64,000 nt of DNA from Prorocentrum cordatum (taxonomy: Eukaryota; Sar; Dinophyceae; Prorocentrales; Prorocentraceae): assembly GCA_963575745.1 (NCBI GenBank), contig CAUYUJ010015021.1, positions 265,501 through 329,500 on the forward strand. Direction: 5' to 3'. The notes under the pieces are model-generated. The model was not told where the DNA came from and did not search any database. It saw nothing but the letters and a program-made list of their open reading frames with translations. A program made the position numbers and the translations under genes. Shown piece by piece: positions 10,231-19,895 of this stretch (position 1 is the stretch's first letter; every line of letters starts with the position of its first letter).

Positions 10231-10917
10231 CGAGGGAGTCTCCCACGGTGGTCCTCGGGACCAGGGCCTCGCAGGCAGGGTCTCTGCGCCGCGGCGCCGC
10301 GTGCGGCTCGGGCGAGGGCGAGAGGCAACCTGATGCCGCGGCGCCGCGCGGCCGCGGGAGCAGCTTGGGGTGCCCCGCGCCGCGAGGGGACTTCGGCCAA
10401 TGCCTCAGGGGGCGGTGGAGGCGGGGTGATGACCCAGGTGAGAGAGTTCACCAAGGTGCGAGAGGTGACTCCACAAAGCTAGTCAACCTGGGTGAGAGGG
10501 CCAGTCCACTCGTCTCGCTGATGGGGTTTGTGTGCAGCTGCTTTTGCGCTGTTGACTACCCTCGCGCAGGAGCATTCGGTTGCGCGGCGACTCGCGGCGC
10601 CCCCTACGATCGCTTGCCGGGATACCTCTGGCAGGCTGACGCTTCTGGGCCCCGTACACTTTGGAGGAGCCCCCAAATCAGCCTCATGTGTAATGGAGGA
10701 TGACGATTAACAAATGACCGCGGGTCGTGCTCACGCGGCGGCGCCCGTGATGACGACTAGAGAAAACCGGCCGCGGGCTGGAAACCTCTTTTCTGAAGCG
10801 TTCTCCTCCCGTGAGAAAACTGTGCAGAGATAGCAGGAAACTATGTTTGTAATCGTTCTCTCCCCTTTTTTTTATGAATCGTCAGCCCGCATTCGAAGGG
10901 GGGCCGTCTGCTGGTCT
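10231..10917. other. No recognisable gene
   Basis: GC-rich sequence without motifs that can be assigned. Short overlapping open frames only. Confidence 0.4.
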
Positions 10918-10939
10918 GGCGCAGCCATTTTGGCTCGTC
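10918..10939 (+). other. Relict dinoflagellate spliced-leader core
   Basis: AGCCATTTTGGCTC at 10923-10936 is identical to 14 consecutive bases of the dinoflagellate spliced leader (DCCGTAGCCATTTTGGCTCAAG family). The 5' flank keeps partial matches; the 3' AAG is lost. SL relics in genomic DNA are known to mark genes re-inserted from trans-spliced mRNA. The first open frame downstream (11019-11204, 61 codons) has no recognised domain, so any retroposed gene is unidentified. The core is itself an imperfect palindrome, so convergence is possible. Confidence 0.45.
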
Positions 10940-11596
10940 GGCTGCAGCCAAGCGGCCCCGCGGGCCGACTCCTCCGCTCCCCCGCCAGCCAGCTCCGAGG
11001 CAGCCAGGGCTCCGAATCATGTCCACCGTCGGTCACGGCCTGCATCTGTGCATGGCCCGTGCACATGCTTCGGGGGGGGACAGAACCCCCAACAGTGACG
11101 CGTCGATTCGAGAACTGTCCGTTTTCGGTTCTCGAGAGGGCACCGTGGCCTTTATTTTCCAGGCTTGCGCCCGCCAGGTCTGGGCCTCGGGTCGTTTGCA
11201 CTAGACCACGTTTTGCTAAAGGGAGGTCTGTCCATCCCCGAATGTTGGAGTTTCCGGTGCCCCATATGCAGATATTACCCGAACTGAGTTGCCTCGATGC
11301 GCCCGATACGCCCGTGTTGAGACGCAAAACGTATCGTGGTTGAAACGTTCGTGTCACTACGTTGCGTGTTGGTTCAGCATGTTGGCTTGATGTTCTGGCG
11401 AACGTATCGCGTCAGACCTACGTGTTCAGTCTACGTATTGAGTTCCGCATCGCTACGGTACGTGTCGCCTGTTGCGTACTGCGGCATCTGAGAACCCGAG
11501 TGGTGGGAGGTTTCAGTTGTTCTGTCGACGCGCTTGGTGTTACAGCATGCGTGGCCAGCGCCCTGGGGTATTGCCGATGGCCGGTGCCAGTCATGT
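10940..11596. other. No recognisable gene; pre-insertion flank
   Basis: Unique-looking sequence up to the retrotransposon. 11280-11480 is rich in diverged CGTATCG/TACGTG motifs. Nothing else supported. Confidence 0.4.
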
Positions 11597-11601
11597 GAGG
11601 C
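11597..11601. repeat. Target-site duplication, left (GAGGC)
   Basis: Five bases abutting the left LTR, identical to 19914-19918. A 5-bp duplication is what a Ty1/copia integrase produces. Confidence 0.9.
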
Positions 11602-11885
11602 TGAGTAGCTCAAGAATGCTGCGCACTTGTTTCACACCACGCCAGGCGCCCCGCCTGGCTCCCACTATCTGTCGACGCTGTCGTCCACAGAGCACGCTCG
11701 CCGCAGCATGCACAGGAAGGGAAGAACGGGAGAATATCGGGATGTTATCTGGAGTAGCAGGGAAGTGACAAAGGGGGAAAACGGGGTAAGCCAGCCCGAG
11801 CACAAGATGGCTTCGGAGGGCAGAGAAGTAGATACGGATGGGCTGAAGGGAAGCGCGCGCACACACTGAGCACAGTAGAATTACA
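11602..11885 (-). repeat. 3' LTR
   Basis: 284 bp. On the coding strand it begins TGTAATTCTACTG and ends CTACTCA, with canonical TG...CA ends. It differs from the 5' LTR by five substitutions and has three AC units where the 5' LTR has eleven. Confidence 0.95.
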
Positions 11886-11896
11886 GCTCCCGAAAA

Positions 11897-11908
11897 TCTC
11901 TGTCCCCT
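11897..11908 (-). promoter_or_regulatory. Candidate polypurine tract
   Basis: AGGGGACAGAGA on the - strand, about 11 bp upstream of the 3' LTR start. Plus-strand DNA synthesis would prime here. It is not directly adjacent to the LTR, so the assignment is tentative. Confidence 0.35.
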
Positions 11909-11934
11909 GCAGCCTCTGATTAAACACCCAGGCC

Positions 11935-12300
11935 TCACCGCTTGGGCCAACGTCCAGACTCACTGCGCAGCTTATGAGCTGCCACGGTGGTCTCCTCATT
12001 CACCATACACACAGAGCCCTCCCGCATCAGATTCACCATCAAATCCATCTTCGCCCGTCGTTTGGTCAACCCATCCACTATCATGGCAGGATGATCCACC
12101 CATCGTATCTCGCAGCCCATCGCATTCATCGCTTGGCGGATGATTTGAATTTGGGTAGAACACTTCCGATCTCGTCCTCCTGTCGTCTCACGCTGTAGGT
12201 AATCGTACAACGACTTTGCGTCCACGATGCACAGTTCCTTACGCAGGACCTCTGCGTTGTTCTCCTTCACATTTTTTCCCGGCCAGAGCCAGTAGACGCC
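11935..12300 (-). pseudogene. Copia RNase H, C-terminal part
   Basis: Carries the third catalytic Asp in CIVDAKSLYDYL (codon about 12222) and the C-terminal IRWVDHP...VDGLTKR motif (about 12105-12060) that ends most copia RNase H domains. The open frame runs upstream to 12390, but the coding match shifts from the other frame near 12.3 kb. The stop at 11935 lies about 50 bp from the 3' LTR, so this is the natural end of the polyprotein. Confidence 0.8.
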
Positions 12301-12811
12301 TATGCTCACACCACCTCTCCCACTCGTCCAACCGAAAACCAGAGAATGCAAACTCATGACACAGAGTAACTGACCATCCCAATTCAGCAACTCCGGTATT
12401 TAACGCCGAAGTTTCCGCATGTAGTGTAGAGTCCACCACTCTCGTCATTCGCGAGCTCCTCCACGCCAGTAGACTAGCCGGTCCTCTTTCCCCAGCAGCC
12501 ACTCGATTAGTAGTCGCCAGTACTGCATATGCCCCCTGTGACCCGCATTCGCAGCTGTTGTACAGGCTGGCATCCGATACCGAAACCCACATCAGCTCTT
12601 CGAGCGGAATCGACCACACCGTAATGCCCAGCTCTGCTGTGTCCTTCATGTGTTTCACCAATTGGTCGGTCTCATTTACGTCATCGTATGTCAGCTTGCA
12701 CAGCGCTTGTTGGAGAAGACTGCATCGCCCAGCACCATCAGCACGAAGTTCTCGCGTGAGCCAGTTCAGTGATCCAAGAACTGCCCTTGCTTGACTGCAC
12801 TCGCCTGCCAA
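12300..12811 (-). pseudogene. Copia RT thumb/connection and RNase H N-terminal part
   Basis: After the RT palm, this frame carries VLGSLNWLTRELRADGAGR, the motif that normally follows the copia palm, and then RNase H. The first Asp is in SVSDAS (about 12574) and the Glu in LHAETSAL (about 12415). RNase H removes the RNA template and trims primers. It is offset from the RT frame upstream (break near 12.80 kb) and from the RNase H end downstream (break near 12.3 kb). Confidence 0.8.
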
Positions 12812-13706
12812 ACATGCATCCCCTCCACTCTTGCCCTTTTTCCACCTTTACTGGAGCCAGTCTCTCGTCAATGAATTTCCTCATGGACACGTAGGAATTG
12901 AAATTGGCGTCTTGCAAGTAATGTCGCCCACTGAACATTGCTCCGTCCGGGTCCTTCCACAGCAACTCTACCTTGCCAAACTTCCTCTGAGCACGAAGCT
13001 TCGCCATCATTTCCTGGTGCCTCTGGCCTCCTACATCGAAGATGTCATCCACCTCCACCACCACAATACCCTCCACATTTGGCTTGTACTGGATCCCAGG
13101 ACCCTCGACTCCTCGGTGTCCTCCTAGGTCTGCAAGTCGAACCAACGGCTGTAGGGGAGCTTCGGCAGGGAATAGCATGAAGACCGTAGGGTCCAAAGTG
13201 CTCTGCCGGTAGCCTAGGTTCACCAAATCTCGCTTGAGGCCTTTGCGAAGGTGAAGTGGAGCGTCACCCAGCCCATACACTCCAGTGACTAGCTCGACGA
13301 GTTGCCCGTACTCCATGCCTGGAAGTTCACTCTTGGGCTGCTCCGCGTACAGCTTGCCGTTCTCCCGCACCAGTTTATCGGACTGCATAAACGCCTTCCA
13401 GAGATCGCCAATAGTAGCCTCCCACTTGTTGGATGCTGCAATCTGAAGAACCATCATGAGTGAACTGGTAGTCACTGTAGGTGCTGAGCGGATCAAAGAA
13501 AGAAAGTCAGGATCTTGATCGCCACGTACGCACCATCGGCTCTTGAAGCTAGCCGCCTCTCCGACCTTCTCTGAGGGCTTCTTCCTTCGCACCATTCTCG
13601 AGGGAATGATCCGGTTCTCCTTCCCTTGGCGAGTTAGAGCTTCTCGCACCTTCCGACTCTCCTCTGGAGACAGTACTCGAACTCCACCCGTAGACTTATT
13701 TCCATC
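12738..13706 (-). pseudogene. Copia reverse transcriptase palm
   Basis: RT of the RVT_2 (copia) type. Conserved blocks in order: RVLSPEESRKVREALTRQGK and SRMVRRKKPSE at the start; KSRWCVRGDQDPD; APTVTTSS; the first catalytic Asp in IGDLWKAFMQS (about 13406); VYGLGDAPLH; LDPTVFMLF; and the second catalytic pair VDD in VVEVDDIFDVG (13044-13052). The VDD form instead of YVDD is normal for copia. The frame is the same as the integrase/linker segment but is cut off from it by the TAG at 13707. It loses frame near 12.80 kb. Confidence 0.9.
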
Positions 13707-15265
13707 CTACTCGGTAGTGTCGGACGTGATCCACTCAGGCCATTCTTCAGCAGGAATATCTCGCTCTGTTACTTCGTCTCCTCCGCGCTTCTTCGTGAAG
13801 TATACCTCGTCCGACCGTGACTGCGATGCCGCTTTGATGAAGAAGATGTCTTCTTTGACCTGGCCCCTCCACTCCGAACTGAGCAGATCTTGATCGTCAC
13901 CTTCGGGAAAAGGCCTCGCCTTACCGCCCAGGTCCATCTTCTCGTTCTGCGCGACTGCCTTCTCGATGGCGGCTGCAATCCTCCTCCTTGTAGCCTCTGG
14001 GCCCCCCGCGTCGCCGTCCTCCAGCCTGCGTACTAGACCTCGGCTGAGACCCGTCACATCCAGCTCCATTCCGGGCGCGTCTGGTATCTCCTCGATGCTC
14101 TTGGCCGCGGCCGCCGCCGCCCGCTTCAGCCATTCTTGTTCATGCTCCGCGTTTTCCTGTGGCTCGTTCTTCGGCTTCACGTTTCTGTCAAGCGGCTCCT
14201 CCACAGCTTCGCGTATCACCTCCTCGATGGCCTTGCGCATCTCCTCATCCACCGATTCCTTCGGCCCCGCTGGACGTCCCTCCGGCCTTGCCTCTGGTGC
14301 CTCTTCGGGTTCTCCGGCTTGTGGTTCTGGTTCCCGGTGGTCCTCCTCCTGCGCAGGTGCCGGTTCTGGTACTTCGGGTCGTTCATGTACACTGGGTCGC
14401 CTTGACGGCGGTGGAACTGCTTCTTCTCGAGGTACGTGAAATTCCTGATCTCCATCCCAGGCCCAGTCTGGGGGTGGTCCCTCCGCTGTCAGATCGGCAA
14501 ATCCGCGTCGTCGTCCTCGCTTGCTGAGTTGCTCCCGCAGATCATCATAGTGTACACTGAGAAGCTCTGCGCCTCGGCATTCGTCACTGGTCGCGACTCG
14601 CACCTGCTCCAAACTGCACTGCCAGAGCTCACCCTTGTGGTTGACCCACGCTGAACCGTCCTTGACCATCAGGACCACGCAAGGTCCAACCCACCGCTCC
14701 TTCTTGAAGTCGGGACTCCATTTGTCTCCACTGTCCTTGGAAAACTTCCTCCACACACGTACCCAATCACCAGGCTGAACTTGAACACGAGGCTTAACAC
14801 CACTTGCCATCACCCGCTTAATCGAATTGTGACTGTTCACCTCCATCATAGCACGATGTGCGGCCATCCGTAGACGATTGGATCTTTGCATCTCGGTGTC
14901 TGGATCCTGGGTAAGCAACCGCGCGTCCATACAGTCATCGGACAATAGACTCCCAGGAAGACGAGGAAGTTGGCCCAGTACGCGTTGAACTGGCGTAACT
15001 CCGGACCGGTTCACGAACCTGTTCTTCGCTGCTTCGCATGCTAAGACCAGTGCTTCCGCCTCCTTTCTCGTCTCCGGTGGCTCCAGCTCACATGCCTTTG
15101 CATACATGGCTTTGAAGTGACCTCCTGCCCGTTCAGTCTTGGCATTCTTCCACGGCGCCCTGGCGTCGATAGTGGACGCCAGGCATCCAGCCTCAGAAGC
15201 TCGGTCCGCGAACGTCCCCATGAACTCCTTCCCTTCATCGACAACTAAGATCTCCGGAGGTCCGA
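13707..15265 (-). pseudogene. Copia integrase catalytic core, C-terminal region and acidic linker
   Basis: Starts in mid-domain after a frame break near 15.27 kb. Second catalytic Asp in ILVVDEGKEF (about 15239) and Glu in WKNAKTERAGGHF (about 15134), with 34 residues between, fitting the D-D-E triad. An SH3-like stretch follows (VQPGDWVRVWRKF, RWVGPCVVLM, W at about 14640). A long Pro/Glu/Arg-rich linker comes next (about 14450-13950), then a segment ending at a TAG (13707-13709) where TGG or another sense codon is expected. Beyond the TAG the same frame continues into RT. Confidence 0.9.
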
Positions 15266-15964
15266 ACACCCGTAGCCAACAGGCAGAATGCCAGCCACAC
15301 GTCCCACGGAGTCTTCTTGCCCTTGGGAACCCGCTGGAACATAGAGTAGTGGGTGCCCCAATCCGTGACATTCAGGTATGGTATGTTCTCCTTGGACCCT
15401 TCCCTGAGGAAAATCAGATCGATGCCCACCACGTGATTCATGCGGTATGACTTGGGAAGTGCTCCCACTCTTCTGGGCTTCGGCCTCGTCCTACTCTGGT
15501 GCACATCGCACTTGAACTTGGACTTGGCCCACTTGACGATATGAGGTCGCACTCGTCCGAGACGCAAAGCTCTGCAGAAGTCCACCGATGAAGGATGGGC
15601 CCATCTCTCATGCAGCTCCCGTACTAGCTTCTTTTCCACATCCGTCGGCTCCGTCTCGTCCACCACTTCTTCTTCCTCGAACGGTTCCTCTTCTGGCGCT
15701 TCCTCGTCCTCCTCCTCATCGTCGTCGTCGACCGGGTAGGTCTCCTCCCACTCAGCACCTTGGTCTTCCCGAAGCTGCCGTCGCAGCCCCTTCATTATAG
15801 CCTTGGACAGGCCTGTGGGGTATCTCTCCGCGAAGTGCGCTTTACCATTGATGAGAACCTCGTGCACATGCATACCCTTGCACTTCCTCTGAAGTTCGGT
15901 CGCGATGAACGGCGAGTTGGTGACGAAGTTGGCGGGCTTCTTCCAGAATCTGCCTTCCCGGACA
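15265..15964 (-). pseudogene. Methyltransferase-like domain end, pre-integrase zinc domain and integrase start
   Basis: The first 60 or so residues (FWKKPANFVTNSPFI, then KCKGMHVHEVLINGKA and ERYPTGLSKAIMKGL) complete the methyltransferase-like domain that begins in the previous frame. A strongly acidic stretch of Asp/Glu follows (15740-15650). Then comes the integrase zinc-binding domain: LHERWAHPS supplies the two His (about 15610 and 15595), and KCDVH supplies one Cys, with His where the last Cys is usual. The core begins with the first catalytic Asp in VVGIDLIFL (about 15420). Frame is lost near 15.27 kb. Confidence 0.85.
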
Positions 15965-16745
15965 TTGAAGACCATAGCAGCATTGATCGGCATGAACCAC
16001 TTGAACTCCCTCCAATTGCATCAGCGCCTGCACCTCTGGTTCCTTGAAACTTTTCGCCGTGCGTTGGTGTTCGAACAAAAAGTACTTCCCCGCCCTGTGC
16101 CTCTCGGTCAGCACCTTGATCGTAAACCGCAAATGCAGTAGGCCAGTCGCCAGGTGCACTTGTCGTCGCTCCTTGTCCATCCTGCTGTAGTTCCACTCCA
16201 TCAGGGCACAGAAAGGACCACATGGGGGTGAGCCCACAGTCAGATCGGGATCTCGAACTCGAACATCGGCTAGACACTCCGCACGGTCCTGAGCTCGACT
16301 GAAGTCCCAACCAAGCTTGAGGTCATACGCGATGCCTCCTCCACATCCAGAGGACTCAAGCTCCTCGATCACCCTCGGCATTGAGTACACCTCGGCAACC
16401 TTGATCTGATGCTCACGTCGCATCTCTGCCAGGATATAATGCGGAACATCTTTCACATCGTCATTCAAGAACGTGAAATTGTCCTCCACCTCCCAATTCA
16501 ACAAGATGAGCTTGCCCTCTAGCGTCACAGGCACTTCCGTGAGCTTCTCCACAAAGTCCTGGTCCTCCAGCTCCCACCACCTGCTGCCGACCATATACAC
16601 TCGATCGTACTGCAGCTTCCGAGCTGTCTTGGGCATCTCATCGTTGGTCACTAAGAGAACCCCGTCGCCATTAAACACCGCTCCCGTCTCCAAACCCAGC
16701 TGATCCCACCGAGTGAATCTACTTGGCGCGATCGGGTTGATCTCC
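15965..16745 (-). pseudogene. SAM-methyltransferase-like (DNA cytosine MTase-like) domain of the copia polyprotein
   Basis: Between the zinc finger segment and integrase. VAEVYSMPRV (about 16395) sits where motif I is expected and IAYDLKLGWDF (about 16330) where the acidic motif II lies. DLTVGSPPCGPFC (about 16245-16207) resembles motif IV, the PC-containing catalytic loop of C5 cytosine methyltransferases. YFLFEHQ (about 16085-16065) sits where the ENV-type motif VI is expected. HADQCCYGL precedes a frame break near 15.97 kb, and the domain ends in the next frame. Capture of cytosine methyltransferases by eukaryotic retrotransposons, dinoflagellates included, is known; similar blocks are common in dinoflagellate copia polyproteins. 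Activity is not shown: the usual PPCQ/FS signature is incomplete. It may be a degenerate SAM-fold with another role. Confidence 0.6.
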
Positions 16746-16746
16746 T

Positions 16747-17715
16747 TCAGTCCTCCCCGGACCACCAGCCGCAGTCCTCGTATTCCATTGCGTCCTCTCC
16801 ACGCTTGCGAACTCGCTTCCTCTCCGGTATTGGAAGGTCCACACCGCCCTGAGTCGAGCTTGCAGGCGCTGAGGAGCTGCCCGCCATCCAGGTCGGAGTC
16901 ACCTGTCGTGGAGCCTCCCTGACAGGAATGCCCCTCCTGCACGTAGGCCCCGGCGCCCGCTCCCCGAGCACCTCCTCCACAGATTCCTCCGTCAGTCGAA
17001 GTAGCGTCCTCGACTTGTGGGATGACATCAGTAGGTAAGCCCGTGGCCCCTTCTCCCACCGGCCCCCGCACTGCGTGCACGTCACAGCCGCCCGAACTCC
17101 GCCCATGCCCTTGATCTTTTCCGGTGGGTGTGGGCATTCGTTCACCTTCTTCTCGAACTTGCCGCTGGTGGGCCTCAGGGGGTAGCCCAGAACCCACTTC
17201 CAATGGAGTCGATCCTCTGGAAGTACTTCCCACTGATGAAAATCGCACTTCTTGTCCATGCAACTGTGGTAGTACTGGCCGAAATTCTCGCTCTCATGAT
17301 CTGTGATCACGCACCTGCGAGCCCTCTGAGGCCTGAGTTGACCTCCTTCCATAACACGGTCGGGGTCCATGCCCTTGCATTTGCAGCAGACTTCCTTCCA
17401 CTCCGGGTAGTACGTCCACGTCATCTCCTTCAACTGGAACCTGGAAGATGTCGTCTGCCTCGTACGTGAGTTCACTGAGACCCCCGAGATCATCCCGAAG
17501 TCCTCCTCCTCCGAGCTGTCCCACTCTGAGAGCACATCCGAGCGTAGCGGGTAGAAGAGCCCCATAAGCGGCTGCACTGATGCCAGTAGCACCAGATCTG
17601 ACGCCAATCGGACCCATGACTGCCTGGCCGGAGTGCGGGCTCGTTTGAGTGACTCCTGAACCTCTCGTAGACACGAAAGCACAGCAAGCATCGCTTGAGA
17701 AAGCGGGAACCTCAC
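16747..17715 (-). pseudogene. Copia polyprotein segment with GRF-like and ribbon zinc fingers
   Basis: A frame shifted relative to protease upstream. CCKCKG (about 17388-17370) followed by ENFGQYYHSC (about 17289-17260) and CDFHQWE (about 17247-17227) fits the GRF zinc-finger pattern (C-x-C, Asn-x-Gly-x-x-Tyr/Phe-x-x-Cys, Cys-x-Phe-x-x-Trp). GRF fingers bind single-stranded nucleic acid in topoisomerase 3-alpha, APE2 and related proteins. A second Cys/His cluster, NECPHP and then TCTQCGGRW (about 17140-17055), looks like a zinc ribbon. A basic, Pro/Ser-rich stretch follows, to a stop at 16747. Reading continues in another frame near 16.74 kb. Confidence 0.65.
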
Positions 17716-18616
17716 CGGCTTGACTCAAATTGCTATCGAGCCTGAAGTCTGACATCCGATACGGAGCACCCGCTGGCACACTCCATCCCTCAGACCAGAA
17801 CTCCACAATTGAAATTGCAACATGTCCAGTATCAACCTCTCTCATAGGGACCTCGGCGTTCGCCTTGCGAAGTGTAAGTTTCATGCTCTCGAGGTCTACC
17901 AGAGCCTTGAACTTCCGAAGAGTCTTGATTGGGAGCAACATGGGCACGTTCCCTTCCACGACTGTGAGCTCCAGAAGACCATGAGACCCTCCGATGGCGA
18001 ACGGCGTGATGACGACTCCTACTGCTTTGGCTCGTCCTCCTACTCCTTGCGCCCGGGCTGGCTTATCTAACCACTTGTACTTGAGACCCCGTACCTCCAG
18101 AGCCCTGCGTAGCTGCTGTAGAGCTTCTGTCCCAATAAGGCCCGACTGGGCCGCCGTATCGACCAGAGCTTCCCCATCCCCAAGAGCGAGTCCACACCAG
18201 ACTCCAGGGTCCCCTTGCTCTGTCATACGTCCGCGTTCCAATTCGAGTAGATCTTGCACTCGTTGGAGACACCCCAGGCTGCTGGCTCCTCCAGATCCTT
18301 CCGAAAATACCCTAAAGATTTGAGCTCCCCTCTGTAAATCTTCAAGACGATCCCGATGATGATGGCCCGAACGAGGCTGACTCGGTCCTCTGGAGGTCTC
18401 CTCTGGGCGCTCATGATGGTGACGATGATGTATGCACTGGCGGTCGCACTCCAGAAACTCACCCTCCGAGGATGGCTCGTCCAGCTGCACAAGGTCTGTA
18501 GCTCCTACAAAGAATCCAGACCTCGGCTTACCAGCCGTGGCCGCGGAAGCAGCACCGCGAGCGTCTGGAGGGTTGCTACACTCCTTGGCCCAGTGGCCGA
18601 CCTGTCCACACCTAGC
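17716..18616 (-). pseudogene. Copia zinc knuckle remainder and aspartic protease
   Basis: Same frame as Gag but past the in-frame TGA. It opens with ARCGQVGHWAKECSNP, the last three ligands of a CCHC zinc knuckle. The retropepsin active site is EALVDTAAQSGLIG (Asp codon about 18160), DTA in place of the more usual DTG. MLLPIKTLRKFKALVDLES (about 17905-17850) resembles the flap and C-terminal part of the fold. The protease would cut the polyprotein. Between about 18.45 and 18.23 kb another frame is also open, so two compensating shifts there cannot be excluded. Frame is lost near 17.71 kb. Confidence 0.8.
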
Positions 18617-19573
18617 TCACTTGGTCCGGAGCTTGATCACGTCGATGTGAACTCGAACCTTGCGTCCCGCTCCGTCCTGGTAGGGATTGCTGGCTCCAAA
18701 CCTGGCCACCTGCGGAGGAGCCCCGCTGTTCTTATCCTTGCCGTTGCCCTTGCCGCCCTTGTGGAAACCCCTCTTGTTCTTCTCCCGTCGGAGTGACTCG
18801 CGAACTGCCTGATAAGACGCCAAGGCCGTGGTGACGTCTGCCTCCTCGTGTATCTCCCACAGGTCGTCCTCCAGCACGTAGATGTACTCCGGGTTGTCGT
18901 CCTCAGCGTCCTCTATAACTGGGAAGTGACCGCCCTCTGGACCGTCAGGCTCTCCATCGTCCCCATAGAACTGCCTGTCGTGCTTGTCTACACTCACCTT
19001 ATCCAGGCGGCGAAATGCCTTGATCACCTCCGGCTCCGAGAAGCTGCCGGCTGTCCACGTCATGATCATGTCCCCTCCTTTCTCCCCGAGCTTCGCGTGC
19101 CTCATCATGATGTAGCCTCGAGCTTCTGACGGGAGCTGAGCACCCTCCCGCTTCAACTCATTGAATCTCGCCACCGTCGCTAAGGTGTACTGAAGCATGC
19201 TTTGGCCCTTCTCGCGACCCGAGCTGTACACCGCCTTCTCGAACGCCATCGGCATAGTCTGCTCCAGGTATGGTGACAGCGCCTCGTCCAGAACCGCAAT
19301 GATGTTGTCCAGGCCGCTCTCACCCATGATGTCGTCGACCTCCATGTCGGCTATCGCCTCACCCGCCGTGCCGGTCAAGCGCCTGGCCACCTTCGCGCCC
19401 CACTTAGTACTTGGAATCTCCGTAGTGGCCTTCCACAGGTCGAGCTCCTTCTTCCACTTCTTGTAGTGAACCTCGGGCTGAACTCCATCGAATGAAGGAG
19501 GCGGATCTCTGTCTTTGCCTCCAGCACCTCGAGCGTCCCTCGGCACTCCAGCGTCATCATCTTCTCCTGGCAT
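18617..19573 (-). CDS. gag: Copia Gag, truncated at the zinc knuckle
   Basis: 318 codons from an ATG about 40 bp inside the 5' LTR and 25 bp past the primer-binding site; it is the first ATG of the internal region. Residues about 27-185 match the UBN2/copia Gag pattern: PSFDGVQPEVHYKKWKKELD, WKATTEIPSTKWGAKVARRL, then a helical core with GLDNIIAVLDEALSPYLEQ and ARGYIMMRHAKLGEKGGD. A basic Lys/Gly-rich stretch (KGGKGNGKDKN) precedes the expected CCHC knuckle. The frame ends in TGA (18617-18619) exactly where the first Cys should be, with the remaining three ligands following in frame. Gag forms the virus-like particle and binds the RNA genome. This protein would lack a complete knuckle. Confidence 0.85.
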   Translation of the reverse strand: MPGEDDDAGVPRDARGAGGKDRDPPPSFDGVQPEVHYKKWKKELDLWKATTEIPSTKWGAKVARRLTGTAGEAIADMEVDDIMGESGLDNIIAVLDEALSPYLEQTMPMAFEKAVYSSGREKGQSMLQYTLATVARFNELKREGAQLPSEARGYIMMRHAKLGEKGGDMIMTWTAGSFSEPEVIKAFRRLDKVSVDKHDRQFYGDDGEPDGPEGGHFPVIEDAEDDNPEYIYVLEDDLWEIHEEADVTTALASYQAVRESLRREKNKRGFHKGGKGNGKDKNSGAPPQVARFGASNPYQDGAGRKVRVHIDVIKLRTK

Positions 19574-19593
19574 CGTCTTGGAGCCGGTGTGTC

Positions 19594-19612
19594 GTCACCG
19601 GCTCCGCTACCA
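19594..19612 (-). promoter_or_regulatory. Primer-binding site (initiator tRNA-Met type)
   Basis: The coding strand reads TGGTAGCGGAGCCGGTGAC one base inside the 5' LTR. TGGTAGCG is identical to the first eight bases of the yeast Ty1 site, which pairs with the 3' end of initiator tRNA-Met, and TGGTA is shared with copia elements generally. The host tRNA sequence is not in the window. Confidence 0.7.
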
Positions 19613-19613
19613 C

Positions 19614-19864
19614 CGAGTAGCTCAAGAATGCTGCGCACTTGTTTCCCACCACGCCAGGCGCCCCGCCTGGCTCCCACTATCTGTCGACGCTGTCGTCCAC
19701 AGAGCACGCTCGCCGCAGCACGCACAGGAAGGGAAGAACGGGAAAATATCGGGATGTTATCTGGAGTAGCAGGGAAGTGACAAAGGGGGAAAACGGGGTA
19801 AGCCAGCCCGAGCACAAGATGGCTTCGGAGGACAGAGAAGTAGATACGGATGGGCTGAAGGGAA

Positions 19865-19895
<31 letters not shown>

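Noticed and set aside
15842-17263. Reading the methyltransferase-like frame as a separate host gene
   Set aside because: It lies between the LTRs, on the element strand, in the polyprotein order, and continues into integrase after a frame break.
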